19,748 nt of DNA from an uncultured Adlercreutzia sp. (GCA_902478715.1 CABSMC010000043.1:1-19748), one strand, 5' to 3'. Shown: positions 6,071 through 13,967, counted from the first letter of the stretch. The notes: a model not told the origin generated them from the sequence alone. Numbers and translations: made by a program.

Positions 6071-7648
6071 CTACAGCTCGGGCAGATTATCCACATCCAG
6101 GCGGGGGAAGAGGGGGTCGCCCACTTCCACGGCGACGCTGGCGGGCAGCTGGCCCCAGGCCGTGGCCTCCTGGATGTCGGTGGTGTCGGCGATCTCTCCC
6201 AGGCCCAGGCGACGGAACACCTCGGCCGAGGTGTTCGGCATGAACGGCGCCATGTACAGGGCGATGATGCGGATGGCCTCCAGGCAGTTGTAGATGACCC
6301 CGGCCAGCTCATCGGCACGCGCGGGATCCTTCGCCAACGTCCAGGGGGCGCTCTCCTCCACGTACAGGTTCACGCGGCTCGCCAGCTTCTGCACGGCCGC
6401 CGCAGCCCCGGTGAAGTCCACCTCGGCCATGCAGGCGTCGTATTCCGCATACAGCCCATCGGCGATCTCGCGCAGCGGGTTGTCAGCGGCTTCCGCCGGA
6501 GCCTCGGGCACGCGGCCCTCGAAGTACTTCGTGGTCATGTTCGTCACGCGGGAGACGAGGTTGCCCCAGGTGTTGGCCAAGTCAGCGTTGTACACCTGCA
6601 CCATGCGTTCCATGGAGATGGAGCCGTCGTGGCCGAACTGCACGTCGCTCATGAAGTAGTAGCGGTAGGCGTCCACACCGAACACGCGCACCAAGTCGGC
6701 CGGCATAAGGCCGTTACCCTTCGACTTCGACATTTTCTCGCCCTTGGTGAGCAGAAAGCCGTGGCCGAACACCGTGTGCGTGATGGGCATGCCGGCGGCC
6801 ATGAGCATGGCCGGCCAGATGACGCAGTGGAAGCGGGTGATGTCCTTGCCCACGAAATGGTACTGAATGGGCCAGCGACGATCGAACTCGGCCTCGCGCT
6901 CGGAGTCGCCGTAGCCGATGCCCGTGAGGTACGCGATAAGCGCGTCGGCCCACACGTAGAACACGTGGCCTTCATCCCAAGGCACGGGGATGCCCCAGTC
7001 GAAGCTGGAGCGGGAGATGGACAGATCCTGCAAGCCGCCCTTCACGAAGGAGACGATCTCGTTGCGACGGCTGACCGGTCGGATGAAGTCGGGGTGCTCG
7101 TCATAGAAGGCGAGGAGCTTGTCCTGGAACTCGGAGAGCTTGAAGAACCAGTTCTCCTCGCCCGAGGACTCGTAGCGCACCGGGCGCTTGCAGTCGGGGC
7201 ACACGAATTCGCCGTCCTCGTTCTTCTCCAGATCGCTCTCGGCGTAATAGGTCTCCTCGTGCACGCAGTACCAGCCCTCGTAGGCGCTCTTGTACAGCCA
7301 GCCCGCGTCGTAGAGCCCCTGCCAGAACTTCTGCACGGCACGGGTCTGGCGATCCTCGGTGGTGCGCACGAAGTTGGTGTAGTCGATATCCAGCGTCTTC
7401 CACGCATCGGTGAAGGCCGGGGCCAGCGAGTCGCACCAGGCTTGCGGGGTCATGCCGTTCTTTTCGGCAGTCTCGGCGATCTTCTGGCCGTGCTCGTCGG
7501 TGCCGGTGACGAACGACACGTCGTAGCCGTTCATGCGCTCGTAGCGCGCGATGGTGTCGGCGGCCACCGTGGTGTAGGCGGTGCCCAGATGCGGCGCGGC
7601 GTTGATGTAATAGATGGGCGTGGTGACGCCGAAGGTTCCCTTAGGCAT
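6071..7648 (-). CDS. metG: methionyl-tRNA synthetase
   Basis: A 525-residue class I aminoacyl-tRNA synthetase that charges tRNA-Met in the cytoplasm. The HIGH-type motif is HLGT (20-23) and the KMSKS loop is EKMSKSKGN (304-312). The zinc-binding insertion has Cys 128, Cys 150 and Cys 153, a single-knuckle form. The Trp-rich catalytic stretch YVWADALIAYLTG and the anticodon-binding helical domain (about 355-500) are present. The C-terminal tRNA-binding (OB-fold) extension of longer MetG proteins is absent; the protein ends at DNLPEL. The start ATG 7648 has an excellent Shine-Dalgarno sequence, AAAGGAGT, about 10 bases upstream. It is the first gene of a metG-tatD operon. Confidence 0.97.
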   Translation of the reverse strand: MPKGTFGVTTPIYYINAAPHLGTAYTTVAADTIARYERMNGYDVSFVTGTDEHGQKIAETAEKNGMTPQAWCDSLAPAFTDAWKTLDIDYTNFVRTTEDRQTRAVQKFWQGLYDAGWLYKSAYEGWYCVHEETYYAESDLEKNEDGEFVCPDCKRPVRYESSGEENWFFKLSEFQDKLLAFYDEHPDFIRPVSRRNEIVSFVKGGLQDLSISRSSFDWGIPVPWDEGHVFYVWADALIAYLTGIGYGDSEREAEFDRRWPIQYHFVGKDITRFHCVIWPAMLMAAGMPITHTVFGHGFLLTKGEKMSKSKGNGLMPADLVRVFGVDAYRYYFMSDVQFGHDGSISMERMVQVYNADLANTWGNLVSRVTNMTTKYFEGRVPEAPAEAADNPLREIADGLYAEYDACMAEVDFTGAAAAVQKLASRVNLYVEESAPWTLAKDPARADELAGVIYNCLEAIRIIALYMAPFMPNTSAEVFRRLGLGEIADTTDIQEATAWGQLPASVAVEVGDPLFPRLDVDNLPEL

Positions 7649-7725
7649 AGCGGGTAAGACTCCTTTTCCGGGCGCAGGCGGCCGATGACACCGCCGCTCC
7701 CCTTTAGGGTTGTTGCGTGCAGGCT

Positions 7726-7735
7726 ATCTTAACAC
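7726..7735 (-). promoter_or_regulatory. possible extended -10 promoter for metG
   Basis: On the minus strand TGTTAAGAT gives an extended -10 element (TG-N-TAAGAT, with TAAGAT at 7726-7731), about 78 bases upstream of the metG start. No convincing -35 box lies at the right distance. The 5' leader contains a small GGCGG/CCGCC hairpin just before the Shine-Dalgarno sequence but no recognisable T-box or SAM riboswitch. Confidence 0.33.
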
Positions 7736-7748
7736 AGGGAAGGGCCGC

Positions 7749-7772
7749 ACGATCCTTCGACTCCGCGCTGCG
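7749..7772 (-). repeat. degenerate copy of a dispersed repeat
   Basis: The minus strand reads CGCAGCGCGGAGTCGAAGGA, close to the widespread bacterial intergenic repeat of the type GAGCGCAGCGAAGTCGAAGGATC. It is related to the better-preserved copy at 14601-14636. It lies in the 202-base gap between the histidine kinase gene and metG. That gap also holds several imperfect 9-base units (7805-7850) and the metG promoter region. Confidence 0.4.
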
Positions 7773-7850
7773 CCGTAGGCGCGTGATGGCGCGGGGCCGT
7801 GAGGAACGCCAGGGCAGCAAGGGTCGCGAGGGTAGCGAGCGCCGCAAGGG

Positions 7851-10451
7851 TCAGAAACGCCCGAGGATTCCGCCCAATGTTGCCGCCAGATCCTTTATGC
7901 TGATGGGCTTGGAGAGATGGTCGTCGGCTCCAGCGCGCTTCGATTCCTGAACATCTTCGGTGAACGCATTGGCCGAGAGCACGACAATGGGCAATGCGCG
8001 CAAATCATCCCGCGCGCTCTCGCGGATGCGGCGCGTGGCCTCCAGACCGTTCATGACAGGCATCTGGATATCCATGAGCACCACGTCGAAATGCCCCAGC
8101 TCGCTCGCATCCAGCGCATCGAGGGCCTCCTGGCCGTTGGCCGCCGTCTCGGCCGCTGCGCCGAGGGACTCCAGCAGCGCCACGGCGATCTCGCTGTTAA
8201 GCTCGTTGTCCTCCACAAGCAGCACGCGCACGCCGCTCAAATCGGCGCCCCTCGGCGCGGGCGCATCCCCCTGCGAAGCATCGCGCGGGGCGTCGGCGTC
8301 GTCGCTTTCCCCAAGGACGCCTTTCGCATCCCTTTCCACATAGCGCATGCTCACCCGCACCGTGAACACCGTGCCGCGACCCGGCTCGCTTTCCACATCA
8401 ATCGTGCCGCCCATCAGCGAGACGACGGACTGGGCGATGGAAAGCCCCAGCCCCGTGCCCTCCACGGACTCGGTGCGCGAGTCGTGCTCGCGCGCGAAGG
8501 GCTCGAAGACGTGCGCCAGAAACTCCGGCGCCATGCCGCAGCCGGTGTCGGCGAAGACGAACTCGTAGTCGCTCGTCCCCTCGACGCGAGAGGCGTGCTC
8601 GATAACCCGCAGCGACACCGAGCCGCCCGCCGGCGTGAACTTCACCGCATTGCCGAGCATGTTCAAGAACACCTGCTGCAGGCGAAGCCCGTCGCCCTCT
8701 ACCAGCGGATGGGCGAGCCCTTCGAATTCAATCGCGAAGGCGATGCCCGATTCTTCGCAGCGCTGCGAGAACATCGTCTCCATCTCGAGAGCCAACGCTC
8801 GCAGATCCACCTCTCCCACGGTCAGCACCAGGCGCCCGTTCTCGATCATGGAGAGATCGAGTACCTCGTTGATCAGCGCGAGCAAATGGTTGCTCGACAG
8901 CGTGATCTTCGCCAGGCAGTCGTCCACTTTCTCCGGATGCCCCTCGTTCATGCGCGCGAGCTCCGTCATGCCGATGATGGCGTTCATCGGCGTGCGGATA
9001 TCGTGGCTCATGCGCGAGAGGAAGTCGCTCTTGGCGTTGTTGGCGGCAACCGCCGCGCGATAGGAGTCCTCCATGGCCAGCTGGAGCTGCTTCTCGCGCT
9101 GCTTGAGCGCCGTGACGTCCTGGGTCGTGTAGAGAAGCCGCGTCGGCATCCCCGCCGCGTCGCGCTGCACGCAGATGAGGTTGATGTCCTCCCATTTGAC
9201 GCCTCCCCCGCGATTCATCTGGTACTCGAAGCGGATCTCGTCGGAGCCGGGCGGCATGAGATCGATGATCGTGTGCTTGTCGTAGAGCTTTGCCACCTCC
9301 GCCTTGGCCTCGTCGCCCACGACCAGGTCCTGCAGGCGCTCTATCATAGCGGTGTAGGAGCCTTCCAGCTCGTAGGGGTCGCTCGGCGTGACCGGGCCGC
9401 TCATGTAGCGGAACCGATCGGCGTCCAAATCCATGAGCACCAGCCGCTCGGTCAGCTTGGCCACCCCGCGCTGCACGTCCTCCCGATCGCGCATCGAGCG
9501 GGTAAGCGAGCGATGGCGGCGGTTGTTGTAGAAGATAATGCCGGCGATGACGAGGACGAATACAACCACGATGACGAACAGGGCGTTCCAACCGCCCTCG
9601 TTGGCCTCGTTGATCATCTGCTCAGTCGCGGCGGCCGGGAACGTCTCCAGCATCATCCAGCCGAGACCCGGCACCTCGCGGATGCACACCGAGCCCGTGC
9701 CGCGCTCAGCCTTGTAGCTGTACGTGACCGTCTCGTGGTTGGCAAAGGCGCGCTCCAGATCGCGTGCGCCCGAAGTATCGGAGAGGTCGGCGGTCGCCTC
9801 TTGCAGGAGGTTCCTGCCAACGAAAGAGGGATCGGTGGCGGCCACCACCTCGCCGGTAGGCAGGCACAGCATCACCTGGGACGCGTAACCGAAGAAGTCG
9901 CCCGACAGAAGATCGGCGAGCCGGTTCTCGCTGTAATGGGCCAGAAGCAGGCCCACGACCGGCCCGTCCGCGCCCTCGCGAACCGGTGCGAAGAAGTACA
10001 CGAGGTTCTCGTGGGTCATGCGGGTGTTGAACACGGCCTCGATGCCGGATTCGCCCGCCATGGCCCGCTTGAAGTAAGAGCGGTCCGATACGTTCACCGG
10101 ATCGCGCTGGGGCGAGTGCTGCATGCCATCGACATCAACGAAGTCGATGGTGTCGAAAGGCGAGGTCTCCTCCACGCTGATGAGCCATTCCTCGCTGGTG
10201 ACGATGTCGGTCACATCCGCCGACTCCGAGGCAAGGGCGGCGATAGTCTCGATGTCCCTCTGCGTATTTTCCATGAGAGTGGAGACCAGCACGCAGGATT
10301 GGGCCGCGGCATCGGAGACGTACTGGTTCGCCTGGGCGACGATGCGGTTGCTCGTCTGCTGCATGAAGGTGGACAGCGTGACGACGACCGCGATGAACAC
10401 GAGAACGAAAGCAGCTATGGAGAGCCAGTACTTTTTACCCTCGTCTTCCAC
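7851..10451 (-). CDS. membrane hybrid sensor histidine kinase with Cache, PAS-like and receiver domains
   Basis: An 866-residue sensor kinase. Layout: transmembrane helix 1 (about 9-29); a ~250-residue extracytoplasmic Cache-type sensor (about 35-280, with FVDVDGMQHS and DRSYFKRAMAGE); helix 2 (about 288-308); a PAS-like domain (about 335-450, ending TTQDVTALKQRE); HisKA with phosphoacceptor His 483 in SHDIRTPMNAIIG; an HATPase with N box Asn 597, DTGCGM (635-640) and GTGLGL (665-670); and a C-terminal receiver with EDN (747-749), phosphoacceptor Asp 794 and Lys 848. GTG 10451 is preferred because GAGAGGA precedes it and helix 1 follows at once; longer versions would overlap the Rrf2 gene. 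It lies 64 bases after rrf2 on the same strand and may be co-transcribed. No separate response regulator or output domain is nearby, and the ligand is unknown. Confidence 0.93.
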   Translation of the reverse strand: MEDEGKKYWLSIAAFVLVFIAVVVTLSTFMQQTSNRIVAQANQYVSDAAAQSCVLVSTLMENTQRDIETIAALASESADVTDIVTSEEWLISVEETSPFDTIDFVDVDGMQHSPQRDPVNVSDRSYFKRAMAGESGIEAVFNTRMTHENLVYFFAPVREGADGPVVGLLLAHYSENRLADLLSGDFFGYASQVMLCLPTGEVVAATDPSFVGRNLLQEATADLSDTSGARDLERAFANHETVTYSYKAERGTGSVCIREVPGLGWMMLETFPAAATEQMINEANEGGWNALFVIVVVFVLVIAGIIFYNNRRHRSLTRSMRDREDVQRGVAKLTERLVLMDLDADRFRYMSGPVTPSDPYELEGSYTAMIERLQDLVVGDEAKAEVAKLYDKHTIIDLMPPGSDEIRFEYQMNRGGGVKWEDINLICVQRDAAGMPTRLLYTTQDVTALKQREKQLQLAMEDSYRAAVAANNAKSDFLSRMSHDIRTPMNAIIGMTELARMNEGHPEKVDDCLAKITLSSNHLLALINEVLDLSMIENGRLVLTVGEVDLRALALEMETMFSQRCEESGIAFAIEFEGLAHPLVEGDGLRLQQVFLNMLGNAVKFTPAGGSVSLRVIEHASRVEGTSDYEFVFADTGCGMAPEFLAHVFEPFAREHDSRTESVEGTGLGLSIAQSVVSLMGGTIDVESEPGRGTVFTVRVSMRYVERDAKGVLGESDDADAPRDASQGDAPAPRGADLSGVRVLLVEDNELNSEIAVALLESLGAAAETAANGQEALDALDASELGHFDVVLMDIQMPVMNGLEATRRIRESARDDLRALPIVVLSANAFTEDVQESKRAGADDHLSKPISIKDLAATLGGILGRF

Positions 10452-10515
10452 AGCGTCCTCTCTCGTCGCGGCACAGGTAATTACACATGATACGCGAAGG
10501 AGGCCTGGCGGAAGA

Positions 10516-10935
10516 TTACAAGTTGGCAGCGGCGTCGGAAGAGGCGACGTCGGCGAGGGTAAGCCCGGAGAGATAGTCGCCGATCGCCGCTTGAAGGCCG
10601 CCCCACACGCGACGAGACGGGCAGTCCTCGGCGCGCTCGCAGGCAGAGAGCGACCCCATGCAGTCGAGCAACTCCAAGCCGTCCTCGGAGGCGGCGACGA
10701 TGTCGGCCAGCGTGATGACGCTTGCATCGCGGGCCAGGCGATAGCCCCCCTGGTTGCCACGGGTCACCTCGAGCAATCCCGCACCGGCGAGGGGGGCGAC
10801 GACCTGTTCGAGGTACTTCTTGGAAAGGCCCTGGCGGTCGGCGATGTCCTTCAGGGCTACGCGGCCCTCCCCCTGGCTTTGGGCCAGATCGATCATGAAA
10901 CGCATGCCGTAGCGGGTCTTCGTCGAAATCTTCAC
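10516..10935 (-). CDS. Rrf2 family Fe-S-sensing transcriptional regulator (IscR-like)
   Basis: A 139-residue winged-helix regulator. The N-terminus MKISTKTRYGMRFMIDLA is the family hallmark. It is followed by the recognition helix region (LSKKYLEQVVAPLAGAGLLEV, about 37-57) and the wing RGNQGGYRLAR. Cys 92, 99 and 105 (CX6CX5C) sit almost exactly where E. coli IscR has its cluster ligands (92, 98, 104), so it probably senses Fe-S status. GTG 10935 is chosen because the Rrf2 signature starts there and AAAGG lies upstream; ATG 10980 would add 15 atypical residues. It is divergent from the cysteine desulfurase/scaffold genes, which it most likely represses when clusters are plentiful. A palindrome in the shared region is the candidate operator. 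Confidence 0.9.
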   Translation of the reverse strand: MKISTKTRYGMRFMIDLAQSQGEGRVALKDIADRQGLSKKYLEQVVAPLAGAGLLEVTRGNQGGYRLARDASVITLADIVAASEDGLELLDCMGSLSACERAEDCPSRRVWGGLQAAIGDYLSGLTLADVASSDAAANL

Positions 10936-10975
10936 CGGGTCGCCTTTCTGGGAAATCGTCGTGAATATGGTAACA

Positions 10976-10981
10976 ATCATA
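10976..10981 (-). promoter_or_regulatory. possible -10 box for the rrf2 gene
   Basis: TATGAT on the minus strand matches the -10 consensus at five of six bases and lies about 40 bases before the chosen GTG start. The -35 candidate, TTGCGG 18 bases upstream, is weak, as would suit an activated or autoregulated promoter. Confidence 0.35.
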
Positions 10982-10989
10982 AGAGGTTC

Positions 10990-11017
10990 TTGACAATCTC
11001 CGCAAGCGGTTTATATT
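10990..11017 (+). promoter_or_regulatory. sigma-70-type promoter of nifS-nifU
   Basis: A perfect TTGACA at 10990-10995 is followed by a 16-base spacer and TATATT at 11012-11017. The predicted start site is near 11024, inside the palindrome at 11022-11038. The 5' leader of about 90 bases runs to the nifS ATG. Confidence 0.75.
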
Positions 11018-11021
11018 AAAC

Positions 11022-11038
11022 TCTAGCAAATTACTAGA
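11022..11038. promoter_or_regulatory. candidate Rrf2/IscR-type operator palindrome
   Basis: TCTAG (11022-11026) and CTAGA (11034-11038) form an inverted repeat around seven A/T-rich bases. The site begins five bases after the -10 box and covers the expected transcription start of the Fe-S assembly genes, a position suited to repression. It is the only clear palindrome in the divergent region. Binding by the adjacent Rrf2 protein is inferred. Confidence 0.55.
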
Positions 11039-11113
11039 CTTAGATGGAGACGCACGGCAGCGGTTCCGAGCCCCGCCGGACGTTCCCATCCCAGACGCGG
11101 AAGCAGGAGCACC

Positions 11114-12340
11114 ATGAGGCAGATCTACCTTGACCATGCGTCCACGACGCCCGTCCGTCCCGAAGTGGTGGAGGCCATGACCCCCTACTTCACCGAGCAT
11201 TTCGGCAATCCCTCCTCCATTTACCCCTTGGGCCAGGAGGCCTCCGACGCCGTGGCCGCAGCCCGCGAGAGCCTGGCCGGCCTCATCGGCGCCGCCCCGC
11301 GCGAGATCTTCTTCACGAGCGGGGGCACCGAATCGGACAACTGGGCCATCAAAGGCTTCGCCCGGGCCAACGCCGCCAAAGGGCGCCACATCATCACGAG
11401 CGCCATCGAGCACCACGCGGTGCTGCACACCTGCCAGGCGTTGGAGCGCGAGGGCTTCGAGGTGACCTACCTGCCCGTGGACGAGCACGGCCTCGTGAGC
11501 GTGGAGGATTTCAAGGCGGCCATCCGCCCGGACACCATCCTGGCCTCCATCATGTTCGCCAACAACGAGATCGGCACCATCGAGCCTGTTCGCCAGCTGG
11601 CGGCGGCTGCCCACGAAGCGAACGTCATCTTCCACACCGACGCGGTGCAGGCCTTCGGCCACGAGCCCATCGACGTGAACGAGCTGGGCATCGATATGCT
11701 GTCGGCCTCTTCCCACAAGATTTACGGGCCCAAGGGCGTGGGGCTTTTGTATGTGCGCAAGGGCGTGAAGCTTCAGAACCTTCTCGATGGCGGCCAGCAG
11801 GAGCGCGGGCGCCGCGGCTCCACGGAGAACGTGCCCGGCATCGTCGGCTTCGCCCGCGCCGCCGAATTGGCCGCCGACGAGCTTGCCCCCGAGCATAACC
11901 GCCAGCTCGCCCTGCGCGACCATGCCATCCGGCGCATCCTCGCGGAGATCCCCTCGGCCAAGCTCAACGGCAGCTGGGAGAGCCGCCTGGCCAACAACGT
12001 GAATTTCTCCTTCGAGTTCATCGAGGGCGAGGGCATGTTGTTGCAGCTGGCCGCCCGGGGCATCTGCGTGTCCTCCGGGAGCGCCTGCACCTCCGGCTCG
12101 CTGGATCCGAGCCATGTGCTTCTGGCCATCGGTCTTCCCCACGAGATCGCCCACGGATCGCTGCGCCTGACGCTCGGCCGCGACACCACCCTGGAAGACG
12201 TCGACTTCGCCGTGGACTCGCTTAAGGCGACGCTGCAGAACCTGCGCATGATGAGCCCCCTGTACGAGGATTTCCAGCAGGGCAAGGTGGAATCGGTCAT
12301 CGAGCGCTTCAAGGCCGACGGCTTCCCCTACGCGAACTAG
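11114..12340 (+). CDS. nifS: cysteine desulfurase, NifS/IscS family
   Basis: A 408-residue pyridoxal-phosphate enzyme that takes sulfur from cysteine, yielding alanine and a persulfide for Fe-S cluster assembly. Typical features: IYLDHASTTPVRPEV at the start, TSGGTESDN (68-76), EHHAV with the PLP-stacking His near 100-101, HTDAVQAFG, PLP-lysine 202 in SSHKIYGPKG and persulfide Cys 325 in SSGSACTSGS. The active-site loop is the longer class I (IscS/NifS) form. ATG 11114 follows AGGAG by five bases. The NifU-like scaffold gene follows after 56 bases, and the divergent Rrf2 gene is the likely regulator. The class is certain; the symbol nifS rather than iscS follows the pairing with a stand-alone NifU/IscU-type protein. 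Confidence 0.96.
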   Translation: MRQIYLDHASTTPVRPEVVEAMTPYFTEHFGNPSSIYPLGQEASDAVAAARESLAGLIGAAPREIFFTSGGTESDNWAIKGFARANAAKGRHIITSAIEHHAVLHTCQALEREGFEVTYLPVDEHGLVSVEDFKAAIRPDTILASIMFANNEIGTIEPVRQLAAAAHEANVIFHTDAVQAFGHEPIDVNELGIDMLSASSHKIYGPKGVGLLYVRKGVKLQNLLDGGQQERGRRGSTENVPGIVGFARAAELAADELAPEHNRQLALRDHAIRRILAEIPSAKLNGSWESRLANNVNFSFEFIEGEGMLLQLAARGICVSSGSACTSGSLDPSHVLLAIGLPHEIAHGSLRLTLGRDTTLEDVDFAVDSLKATLQNLRMMSPLYEDFQQGKVESVIERFKADGFPYAN

Positions 12341-12396
12341 CACCATTCACCACCTCCTTCAGCATCCTCCCCACCAAAAGAAAGAGAGAATCCCCC

Positions 12397-12849
12397 ATGG
12401 CCATGAACTACTCCGATAAAGTGATGGAGCACTTCACCAACCCCCAGAACGTCGGCGAGATCGAGAACGCGAGCGGCTGCGGCACCGTAGGCAACGCGGT
12501 GTGCGGCGACATCATGCGCGTATATCTTGACATCGACGAGAACAATGTCATTCAGGACGCGAAGTTCAAGACCTTCGGCTGCGGTGCCGCCATCGCCACG
12601 AGCTCTATGGCAACCGTGCTCGTGAAGGGCAAGACGGTGCAGGAGGCCCTGGAGGTCACGAACAAAGCCGTCATGGAGGCCCTGGACGGGCTGCCGCCGG
12701 TGAAGGTGCACTGCTCGCTTCTGGCCGAGGAGGCCATCCACGCGGCGCTATGGGACTACGCCGAGAAGAACGGCATCGTCATCGAGGGCCTGGAGAAGCC
12801 CGTGAGCGACATCTCCGAGCACGACCACGGCGACGAGGACGACGAATAA
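12397..12849 (+). CDS. nifU: Fe-S cluster assembly scaffold, NifU/IscU N-terminal family
   Basis: A 150-residue scaffold protein on which [2Fe-2S] or [4Fe-4S] clusters are built from sulfur delivered by the upstream desulfurase. The three ligand cysteines are Cys 36 in AVCGD, Cys 62 in FGCGAAIATSS and Cys 106 in HCSLLAEEA, with the conserved Asp 38 after the first. The N-terminus MNYSDKVMEHFTNPQNVG is typical. It lacks the ferredoxin and C-terminal domains of full NifU and instead ends in an acidic, His-containing tail, DISEHDHGDEDDE. The start is ATG 12397, or ATG 12403 two codons later. No IscA, HscA/HscB or ferredoxin gene follows, so the operon is a minimal two-gene unit closed by a terminator. 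Confidence 0.95.
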   Translation: MAMNYSDKVMEHFTNPQNVGEIENASGCGTVGNAVCGDIMRVYLDIDENNVIQDAKFKTFGCGAAIATSSMATVLVKGKTVQEALEVTNKAVMEALDGLPPVKVHCSLLAEEAIHAALWDYAEKNGIVIEGLEKPVSDISEHDHGDEDDE

Positions 12850-12881
12850 GCCATCACCGCCTTTCCACAAAGTATGGATCC

Positions 12882-12916
12882 GGCTCGGAGGCCCAAGAGC
12901 TTCCGAGCCTTTCTTT
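12882..12916 (+). terminator. Rho-independent terminator of nifS-nifU
   Basis: GGCTCGGA (12882-12889) pairs with TCCGAGCC (12902-12909) around a 12-base loop, followed at once by TTTCTTT. It lies 33 bases after the nifU stop and separates it from the convergent sortase-like gene. Confidence 0.8.
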
Positions 12917-12949
12917 CCAGACCGGCACGTGCCGGGAAGTCGCTCGACT

Positions 12950-13894
12950 CTAGGCCGCGACGACGAGGACGTTCATGCCGTCGCCCGCGCAGGTTTGCAG
13001 CACCACCGACTCGCCGTAGCCGGTCACCCGCGAGGCGATGGTCTTCCACGTGGTCGTCTCCTCCACCTGGAACACGTCCCTCACCGTATAAGCGCGCTGC
13101 GCTCCCGACCGGTCGCACACGGCAACGGCATCGCCCAAGGACAGCGAGCGCACCGGCGCGAACGAGCCGGGGTTGTGCCCAACGAAATAGCCCCAGCTGC
13201 CGTCGTCCACCGCATCCGACCCCAGCCAAAGGCCGCCTCCGGAACTCGGCGTCGTGCCGCCGCGCACATCGCGGTAGGGAATGGCAGTACCGCCCACCAC
13301 CAGCGTGCCGGGGACGATCGAGTCGGCAGCGGCCGAGCCCTCGTCGGATGGCACCTCCTCGGAAGCAGCAGAGCCGCCTTCTGCCGATGCCCCTTCTGAA
13401 GGTTCGGGCCCAGGTGCACTCGGCTGAGAGGCGAATCCCCCGCCTTCCGCCGCACTTCCGGACCCCTTTGACGCCTCCTGGCCGCCACGCTGTTCGTCCG
13501 CCCGATCCGCCTCTTCCGAACACGCACCCGCAGCCTCGCCCGATGAGGCACCTGGGCCCTCGGCAGAAAGATGAGCGTCCTGCGCCCCGACGGCTTCGGC
13601 CGGCGTTTGCTCCCCTGCTTCCGTGGCAGCTTCCCGCGCCGCCGCGTCCGTTGTCCTATAGGCCGAGAGCGCCCGCTGCACTTCGACACGATGGGAACAG
13701 GCCAAGGCCCCCGCTTTCTCTTCCAACTTTTTGCCCACCAGCGGCGCCCAGACATTCCCAGACTGTACGCCCCCTTCGGGCACGGATCCCTCACTCCCCC
13801 AAGCTACCGCGCCAAGCCCCAGGCCGGCCCCCAAGGTAAGCGCCAGCGCTCCTGCCGCCACAGCCTTCTTTTTGCGTCCAACAACCTCTCCCAT
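12950..13894 (-). CDS. sortase-like exported protein lacking the usual catalytic Arg
   Basis: A 314-residue protein: basic N-terminus and one membrane segment or signal peptide (about 8-32), a low-complexity Ala/Gly/Ser/Glu/Pro linker (about 80-190), then a sortase-type beta-barrel domain (about 191-314). The domain shows YFVGHNPGSFAPV with His 240, LSLGDAVAV, YTVRDVFQVEE and VVLQTC with Cys 302. Canonical sortases, which link proteins to the cell envelope by transpeptidation, need an Arg shortly after the Cys. Here the last strand reads AGDGMNVLVVAA and has none. Met at 13894 is chosen because the membrane segment starts directly after it; a longer frame upstream would cross the promoter region. 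The sequence may be an inactive or unusual sortase-fold protein. It is monocistronic, with its own promoter upstream. Confidence 0.75.
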   Translation of the reverse strand: MGEVVGRKKKAVAAGALALTLGAGLGLGAVAWGSEGSVPEGGVQSGNVWAPLVGKKLEEKAGALACSHRVEVQRALSAYRTTDAAAREAATEAGEQTPAEAVGAQDAHLSAEGPGASSGEAAGACSEEADRADEQRGGQEASKGSGSAAEGGGFASQPSAPGPEPSEGASAEGGSAASEEVPSDEGSAAADSIVPGTLVVGGTAIPYRDVRGGTTPSSGGGLWLGSDAVDDGSWGYFVGHNPGSFAPVRSLSLGDAVAVCDRSGAQRAYTVRDVFQVEETTTWKTIASRVTGYGESVVLQTCAGDGMNVLVVAA

Positions 13895-13938
13895 GCTCTC
13901 ACCAGGCCTTTCGCTCTCAAAACCGAATGTATGTTCGC

Positions 13939-13967
13939 ATTGTAATGTAATACAAGCCCAATGAAAA
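13939..13967 (-). promoter_or_regulatory. promoter of the sortase-like gene
   Basis: On the minus strand TTTTCA (13962-13967) and TACAAT (13939-13944) are separated by exactly 17 bases, about 45 bases upstream of the sortase-like start. A short inverted repeat, TTGTA-N6-TACAA (13940-13955), overlaps the -10 region and could be a regulator site. This A+T-rich stretch stands out from the surrounding DNA. Confidence 0.55.

Noticed and set aside
5135..7657. 840-codon open frame on the plus strand across metG-tatD
   Set aside because: It is the complement of two certain genes; G+C-rich codon bias keeps the antisense frame open. The translation is His/Gly/Val-rich with no domain, and it has no ribosome-binding site.
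7649..7720. Riboswitch or T-box upstream of metG
   Set aside because: Only a short GGCGG/CCGCC hairpin is visible; there is no T-box sequence, specifier loop or SAM-aptamer pattern.
7917..10490. 857-codon open frame on the plus strand opposite the histidine kinase
   Set aside because: Antisense shadow of a clearly domain-structured kinase; its composition (excess Arg, His, Ala) is typical of such shadows.
10452..10760. 103-codon N-terminal extension of the histidine kinase
   Set aside because: It overlaps most of the Rrf2 gene in another frame and is Pro/Ser/Arg-rich. The membrane helix and a ribosome-binding site support the start at 10451.
10481..12346. 621-codon minus-strand frame covering nifS and the promoter region
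   Set aside because: It would run through the nifS gene, the promoter and the rrf2 gene in another frame. No motif is present, whereas nifS is unambiguous.
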